This document shows, piece after piece, positions 32,577 through 36,336 of a DNA stretch of 36,336 nucleotides. Position numbers and translations under genes: made by a program. Source of the stretch: Fructobacillus sp. EFB-N1. GTDB lineage: Bacteria; Bacillota; Bacilli; Lactobacillales; Lactobacillaceae. Within the stretch, counting starts at the first letter, position 1, and every line of letters begins with the position of its first letter. The notes under the pieces are model-generated. The model saw nothing but the letters and a program-made list of their open reading frames with translations, was not told the origin of the DNA and searched no databases. The stretch covers positions 1-36,336 of the forward strand of contig NZ_LDUY01000015.1 in assembly GCF_001038455.1 (NCBI RefSeq), written 5' to 3'.

Positions 32577-33485
32577 ATGGCCCCAAAGAGACAAGTAAGC
32601 ACGACCGGACGTCTGATGAAGTACATCCTGCAAGGTCTCCATGTTCTGCCTGATTTAACAAACGAGAGGGCCTATCAACGGGCGGTTATTGCCAGTCAAA
32701 AACCATATCGATTGGCCTTTTTGAACCGGTTACTGTTTGGTGCGACAGAATATAATGGTCGTAATGATGTTTTAGAAATCAGTCCGAAGTACGTAGACGA
32801 TCGACAGCTGATTTTTTACCTCCACGGTGGGGGTTATTGGGACCAGCCTTCAATCATGCACTACCGTTTGCTAAAAAAGTTGGCCGACCAAACACAACAC
32901 CGAATTATCATGCCAATTTATCCAAAGGCGCCCCAGCACCAGGCACAAGAAACCATTCAATGGACCAAGGAAGCTTTCCTAGAAACACTGGAAAAGGAAC
33001 AAATTGATGCTAATCAAATTGTGTTAATGGGTGATTCGGCCGGTGCCGGACTGGCGTTGTCTCTTTTGCAACAGCTACGCGATGAAAAACTTTCTTTACC
33101 AAAGCAACTAATTTTGATTTCACCATGGTTTGATATCAGTGATACCAACCATGAGATGAAGGCAGTGCAACCCTTCGACCCGATGTTCGAAGTCGCTGTC
33201 TTAGACATCATGGCTGCCGGTTACCAGGGTAAACTTGATTTGGACGATCCACTAATTAGCCCGCTCTATGCTGATTTTGCCAATATGCCGGCTATTAACG
33301 TGATTACGGGAACCTATGATGTCTTGCATCCTGATGCCGTGAAGTTTCAGGAGCTTGCTGATGATGGCGGTTGGGACGTGCACACGACCATTTATCCAGA
33401 AATGTACCACGATTTTCCCGAAATCCCAATTCCCGAGGGAAAAGCTGCTATCAGGCAGATGACCCAACTAATTAAAGAAAGATAA
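32577..33485 (+). CDS. Alpha/beta hydrolase, hormone-sensitive-lipase-like esterase
   Basis: 302 residues from the ATG at 32577 (GGAG at 32565-32568, 8-nt gap); in-frame starts at 32544, 32559 and 32571 are less well spaced. Oxyanion motif HGGG at 83-86, nucleophile S154 in GDSAG, D248 in TGTYDVLHPD and H278 in MYHDF complete the triad. Family members are carboxylesterases on short acyl esters; the substrate is unknown. Only 4 bp separate it from the SDR gene, so the two are co-transcribed. Confidence 0.88.
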   Translation: MAPKRQVSTTGRLMKYILQGLHVLPDLTNERAYQRAVIASQKPYRLAFLNRLLFGATEYNGRNDVLEISPKYVDDRQLIFYLHGGGYWDQPSIMHYRLLKKLADQTQHRIIMPIYPKAPQHQAQETIQWTKEAFLETLEKEQIDANQIVLMGDSAGAGLALSLLQQLRDEKLSLPKQLILISPWFDISDTNHEMKAVQPFDPMFEVAVLDIMAAGYQGKLDLDDPLISPLYADFANMPAINVITGTYDVLHPDAVKFQELADDGGWDVHTTIYPEMYHDFPEIPIPEGKAAIRQMTQLIKER

Positions 33486-33489
33486 ATGA

Positions 33490-34311
33490 ATGCCCAAAGT
33501 AATTCTTGTCACCGGCGCCACTAGCGGCATCGGTTATCAAACTAGCCAATTATTAGCAGAACAAGGGCACATTGTTTATGGTGCTGGCCGTCGAGTCGAG
33601 AAACTCACTGCCCTAGAAAAAGTGGGCGTCCATCCCCTCAAACTCGATTTAACTGACGAAGAATCCTGCCGACAAGCGGTCACGACCATCTTAGCCGACC
33701 AAGGTCGCATTGATGTGCTAATTAACAATGCGGGCTACGGCTCGTATGGTGCCGTTGAGGATGTGGCTCTCGAAGAGGCCAAACGTCAGTTCGATGTTAA
33801 TTTATTTGGTTTAGCCCAGTTAATCAAATTAGTTTTGCCAACAATGCGCCAACAAGAGTCCGGACGGATTATCAATGTTTCGTCGATGGCCGGACGAATG
33901 GCCAGCTACTTTGGCGCCTGGTACCATGCCACCAAGTTTGCTCTAGAGGGCTTTAGTGATTCTTTGCGAATGGAACTAAAGCCGTTTGGAATTGACGTTG
34001 TCTTGGTTGAACCCGGTCTGATTAAAACGGATTGGGGTCTGATTGCCGCCGACCATCTGGCCTCTTCAGCGGCTGGTGGCCCATATGAAGTAGCTTCCCA
34101 ACAAACAGCCAATGGCATGAAAAAGCAATACCAGGGGCAATTACTGTCTCAGCCAATCTTGATTGCGAAAACCTTGGTGAAAATTGTCAATCAGAAAAAG
34201 CCTCGGGCTCGTTACTTGCTTGGCTTTGCAGCCAAACCATTGGTTTTCTTGCGCACCATCCTACCAGCTCGGTGGTTTGATGCGTTGATGCGACAAGTTG
34301 TAAAAGGCTAA
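33490..34311 (+). CDS. Short-chain dehydrogenase/reductase
   Basis: 273 residues. Classical SDR: TGATSGIG at 8-15 binds the cofactor, NNAG at 79-82, S131-S132, Y145 and K149 form the catalytic set, and EPGLIKTDW follows. An Arg pair (GRR at 33-35) after the second strand hints at NADP(H). The C-terminal KKPRARYLLG block is common in ketoreductases of this subgroup. No clear RBS; probably translationally coupled to the hydrolase. Substrate unknown. Confidence 0.88.
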   Translation: MPKVILVTGATSGIGYQTSQLLAEQGHIVYGAGRRVEKLTALEKVGVHPLKLDLTDEESCRQAVTTILADQGRIDVLINNAGYGSYGAVEDVALEEAKRQFDVNLFGLAQLIKLVLPTMRQQESGRIINVSSMAGRMASYFGAWYHATKFALEGFSDSLRMELKPFGIDVVLVEPGLIKTDWGLIAADHLASSAAGGPYEVASQQTANGMKKQYQGQLLSQPILIAKTLVKIVNQKKPRARYLLGFAAKPLVFLRTILPARWFDALMRQVVKG

Positions 34312-34352
34312 ATCAGGACTGATTTAATCAACAAATGACTCTCAATATACTA

Positions 34353-34392
34353 AAAGGGCCTCAGCGTACATATGCGCTGAGGCCCTTTATAA
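34353..34392. terminator. Bidirectional terminator
   Basis: AAAGGGCCTCAGCG (34353-34366) pairs with CGCTGAGGCCCTTT (34375-34388) around an 8-nt loop. It separates the SDR gene from the convergent multicopper oxidase. Confidence 0.9.
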
Positions 34393-34410
34393 ATTATGAT
34401 GGAGTAGCTT

Positions 34411-35872
34411 TTAACACATATCCATGCCCATCTTTTTGTAGGAATCAAGACTTTTAATCTGCAAATCTTCGACGGTGCAACCACGTTCTTCTGCCAAGGC
34501 ATTCATCAGGGTATCCATGGCCATTAAGTCATACTTCTTTTCTGGCTCCTCTGGCGTGTAAACCTGCATCTGCGCCATCATGCCACCATCTTCGTGCTCA
34601 ATAATATGACAGTGGTACATAAAGACACCGGCGAAGTTGAACTTCATCTTAATCCGCACGGTTTCTCCAGGATTGACGGCGACAGTATCCTTGTACCCGA
34701 GTTCATTTGGGTAGGGGGATTCGCCGTTGCGAGAAACAATTTGGAAGGAACCGCCATGCATGTGGTAGGGGTGAATCATCCCCCCGCAGCAATCATTAGT
34801 ATTCGTAATGTCCCAATATTCTGTCTTGCCGATTTCTTGGCGGTCATCGATGCGCATCATGCCAAACTTCAAACCGTTAATAGTAATTTCTTCATCTGTT
34901 CCGGCCAAGACAACTTGGTGAACAAGTGCATTTGGATCAACATCTGGGTACAACGTTACCTGGTCGCCGGCCTTGTAATCACTAAAGTCGATGATAAACT
35001 CTGCTCGCTCAGCACAAGTTAGCATACACTTAGTCATCTGCACCGGCTCTGGTAAGAGACCGCCATCGGAAGCGATTTGCGTCATGATCAAATCATCTGA
35101 AAGGTGCAGCCGCCACTCTCGTCGGTTCGAACCATCCAAAAAGCGTAGGCGCAACTTTGGGGTTGTCACATCAAAGCTTGGGTTAACCGTTCCATTGATA
35201 AGGGCCGTTGGGCCAGCGGTCCCATCGGGATCATAGTCGGCATCATAGTCCCACTGGTTATCTTCGTGAAAGCGACGGTCTTGGAGAACGATTGGTAAAT
35301 CATCAACACCATAGTCGTGTGGGAGGGCTAAGCTGTCTTCGTGGTCATCTTCGACATAAACCATCGCAGCCAAACCATGCCAGACGTCCCAACCGGTTAA
35401 TGGGCAAGGGTGGGCATGCAGCCAAGTGGTTGCGGCTGGTTGGTTAACGGTAAAGGTAATCTCTTTTTCCTCACCGGGATAAATTGGCGCGTGACAACCA
35501 CCATCGATAAAGGGACCGGGCACATCCAAGCCATGCCAGTGGAAAGTCGTTAATTCAGGTAAACTATTCTTTAGCGTAACGTGATAGGTTTTACCGCTTC
35601 GGAAAACAATAGTTTGCCCCAATAAACTCTGGTTGTAGCCCCAGGTTTTGGTTTTAGCACCGGGTAAAATCTGTGTTTCGCCCGGTTGGGCATGGACTGT
35701 CAGCCAGACATCTGTATCCGTTTCTCGATCAGGCTTCAAGAGACTAGGAATCGTCAGTGGTACTCGGGGGGCATCGTAAACCTCTAAAGGTACGTAGCCG
35801 CCGTCATGATAGTCATAAGCTGTTTCATTAAAAAAAGTAATCCTGGTAAACAGGCTTTTCTTCCGTTGACAT
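34411..35872 (-). pseudogene. Multicopper oxidase, frame broken at a T7 run near the N-terminus
   Basis: Three-domain laccase/CueO-like oxidase with all four copper motifs: FHWHG, WLHAHP, HPYHMHG and HCHIIEHEDGGMM. No signal peptide is visible, so it is probably cytoplasmic, as in other LAB. The expected start is ATG 35872 behind AAGGAGG. After MSTEEKPVYQDYFF the frame hits TAA at 35828-35830, immediately after seven Ts (minus strand of 35830-35836). Dropping one T restores NETAYDYHDGGYVPLEVYD and a continuous 486-residue protein. Without correction only an internal TTG (35739, 442 residues, no RBS) could start the body. The protein ends in MGMDMC, a possible copper-binding tail. Likely role: oxidation of Cu(I) or phenolics. 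Confidence 0.85.
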
Positions 35873-35899
35873 GATACTTCCTCCTTCTATTTGTCTCTT

Positions 35900-35932
35900 A
35901 GTATACAAGACCCGGGTCGTTTTTTCTAACAA
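35900..35932 (-). promoter_or_regulatory. Promoter region of the multicopper oxidase with a GACCCGGGTC palindrome
   Basis: On the minus strand, TATACT (35900-35905) is the -10, with TTGTTA (35927-35932) 21 bp upstream; the overlong spacer contains the perfect palindrome GACCCGGGTC (35909-35918). MerR-type activators use dyads in long spacers, so metal-responsive control is possible. The region is shared with the divergent small membrane peptide gene. Confidence 0.5.
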
Positions 35933-35988
35933 TTGTGCTAAGCTTAATTTAGGCAGTCAATCAGTAGCCGCCAGAGGAGGAAGTAACA

Positions 35989-36150
35989 ATGACACGTAAT
36001 CGTATTTTTCACTTTCTCATGGCTTGTGTTTGGATTTACACCTTTTATCTACTCATGCACATGCAGGATATGTTAGCTATGTATGTCATGTCCGGTGGGA
36101 TGTTTGTTCAATCGTTCTATAGCATTATCTTTGATCAAAAAGGGTGCTAA
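35989..36150 (+). CDS. Methionine-rich small membrane peptide (53 residues)
   Basis: A short gene with the strong RBS AGAGGAGGAAG (35973-35983) before ATG 35989. A hydrophobic helix (about 6-22) is followed by MHMQDMLAMYVMSGGM (23-38), a second hydrophobic stretch, and a C-terminal Cys. Eight of 53 residues are Met, plus two Cys and two His. It is divergent from a multicopper oxidase, so Cu(I) binding at the membrane is a reasonable hypothesis. I do not recognise a named family. Confidence 0.6.
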   Translation: MTRNRIFHFLMACVWIYTFYLLMHMQDMLAMYVMSGGMFVQSFYSIIFDQKGC

Positions 36151-36266
36151 ACGGGAACACGTGAACGTTTGCTAAAAAACCAAAGAATTCTGAGTCATGT
36201 TCGCTTTCGTAATCGGTGCATGGTTGAAAATCCTGTGGGCTTTTTATTAATTGGCAGATTACAAGT
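36151..36266. other. Intergenic region before the transposase end
   Basis: Contains AAACG/CGTTT (a small dyad) just after the peptide stop and, further on, the end of an IS30-type element whose terminal repeat I cannot delimit from one side. No gene seen. Confidence 0.3.
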
Positions 36267-36336
36267 TTAATTCGAACAACCCCGAAAAACTTCTAGTGGC
36301 GTCTGGTAGTTATGTAACTTCATGGGTCGATTGTTG
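36267..36336 (-). mobile_element. IS30-family transposase, C-terminal end only
   Basis: The minus-strand frame entering at the right edge reads NNRPMKLHNYQTPLEVF and stops at 36267-36269. The NNRP-x-K-x6-TPLEVF pattern is the C-terminus of IS30-family DDE transposases. Only 22 residues lie in the window, so whether the element is complete cannot be seen. Confidence 0.7.

Noticed and set aside
34594-35022. 142-codon frame antisense to the multicopper oxidase
   Set aside because: Overlaps the copper-ligand-encoding region of a clear gene; composition is that of a shadow frame.
36151-36175. Shares GGGAACACGTGAA with the T-box antiterminator at 15849-15861
   Set aside because: Lacks the TGG bulge start, the A1 helix and a following terminator; no downstream biosynthetic gene. 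Judged coincidental.

Overview
The window looks like chromosomal DNA of a Gram-positive lactic acid bacterium (Lactobacillales), most likely a Leuconostoc/Fructobacillus/Weissella-like member of the Lactobacillaceae. Reasons: catabolic acetolactate synthase with 2,3-butanediol dehydrogenases, a pneumococcal-type copY-cupA-copA copper operon, a histidine operon with a hisZ-hisG head under a T-box, a PsaA-type manganese ABC transporter, LAB-style DUF2316, DUF2798 and DUF1003 proteins, strong AGGAGG ribosome binding sites and moderate GC. The genus is an inference. I saw no rRNA, tRNA or CRISPR array.

Layout. 1-7.5 kb: alsS; a divergent TetR repressor / DHA2 drug-efflux pair with two matching operators; a DUF2798 membrane protein; two tandem butanediol-dehydrogenase paralogues. 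7.6-10.9 kb: copper operon copY, cupA, a free-standing CupA-like copper domain, and copA, under two cop boxes. 11.0-13.5 kb: padR, DHA2 efflux pump, DUF2316 operon behind an inverted repeat. 13.5-14.5 kb: a small membrane protein and an unannotated 46-codon gene with its own promoter, RBS and terminator. 14.7-23.4 kb: histidine biosynthesis, with a separate PHP histidinol-phosphatase gene (frame broken at a T7 run), a T-box, then hisZG (fused)-hisD-hisB-hisH-hisA-hisF-hisI-hisE-hisC, where hisE carries an early stop codon. 23.4-27.2 kb: DUF1003 protein, polytopic GT-C-like membrane protein, GNAT acetyltransferase. 27.2-30.1 kb: manganese ABC transporter behind a structured leader. 30.1-32.5 kb: M20 amidohydrolase plus MetQ/NlpA-like binding protein, preceded by a candidate attenuator with a Met/Cys-rich 13-residue leader peptide. 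32.5-34.4 kb: alpha/beta hydrolase and SDR. 34.4-36.3 kb: multicopper oxidase (frame broken at another T7 run), a divergent Met-rich 53-residue membrane peptide, and the 3' end of an IS30-family transposase.

How genes work together. Copper handling appears at two loci: sensing, chaperoning and export at 7.6-10.9 kb, and possible oxidation or sequestration at 34.4-36.2 kb. AlsS and the dehydrogenases fit the pyruvate to acetoin/2,3-butanediol route, although no acetolactate decarboxylase is present here. Histidine synthesis has an ordered, His-responsive operon, but two of its genes are disrupted, so the strain may be a histidine auxotroph or may depend on recoding.

The observations most worth following up are the Met/Cys leader-peptide attenuator at 30.1-30.4 kb, the split CopA metal-binding domain, the two T7-tract frame breaks, the Met-rich peptide beside the multicopper oxidase, the HisZ-HisG fusion, and two ABC binding proteins whose lipobox cysteine position is hydrophobic instead.
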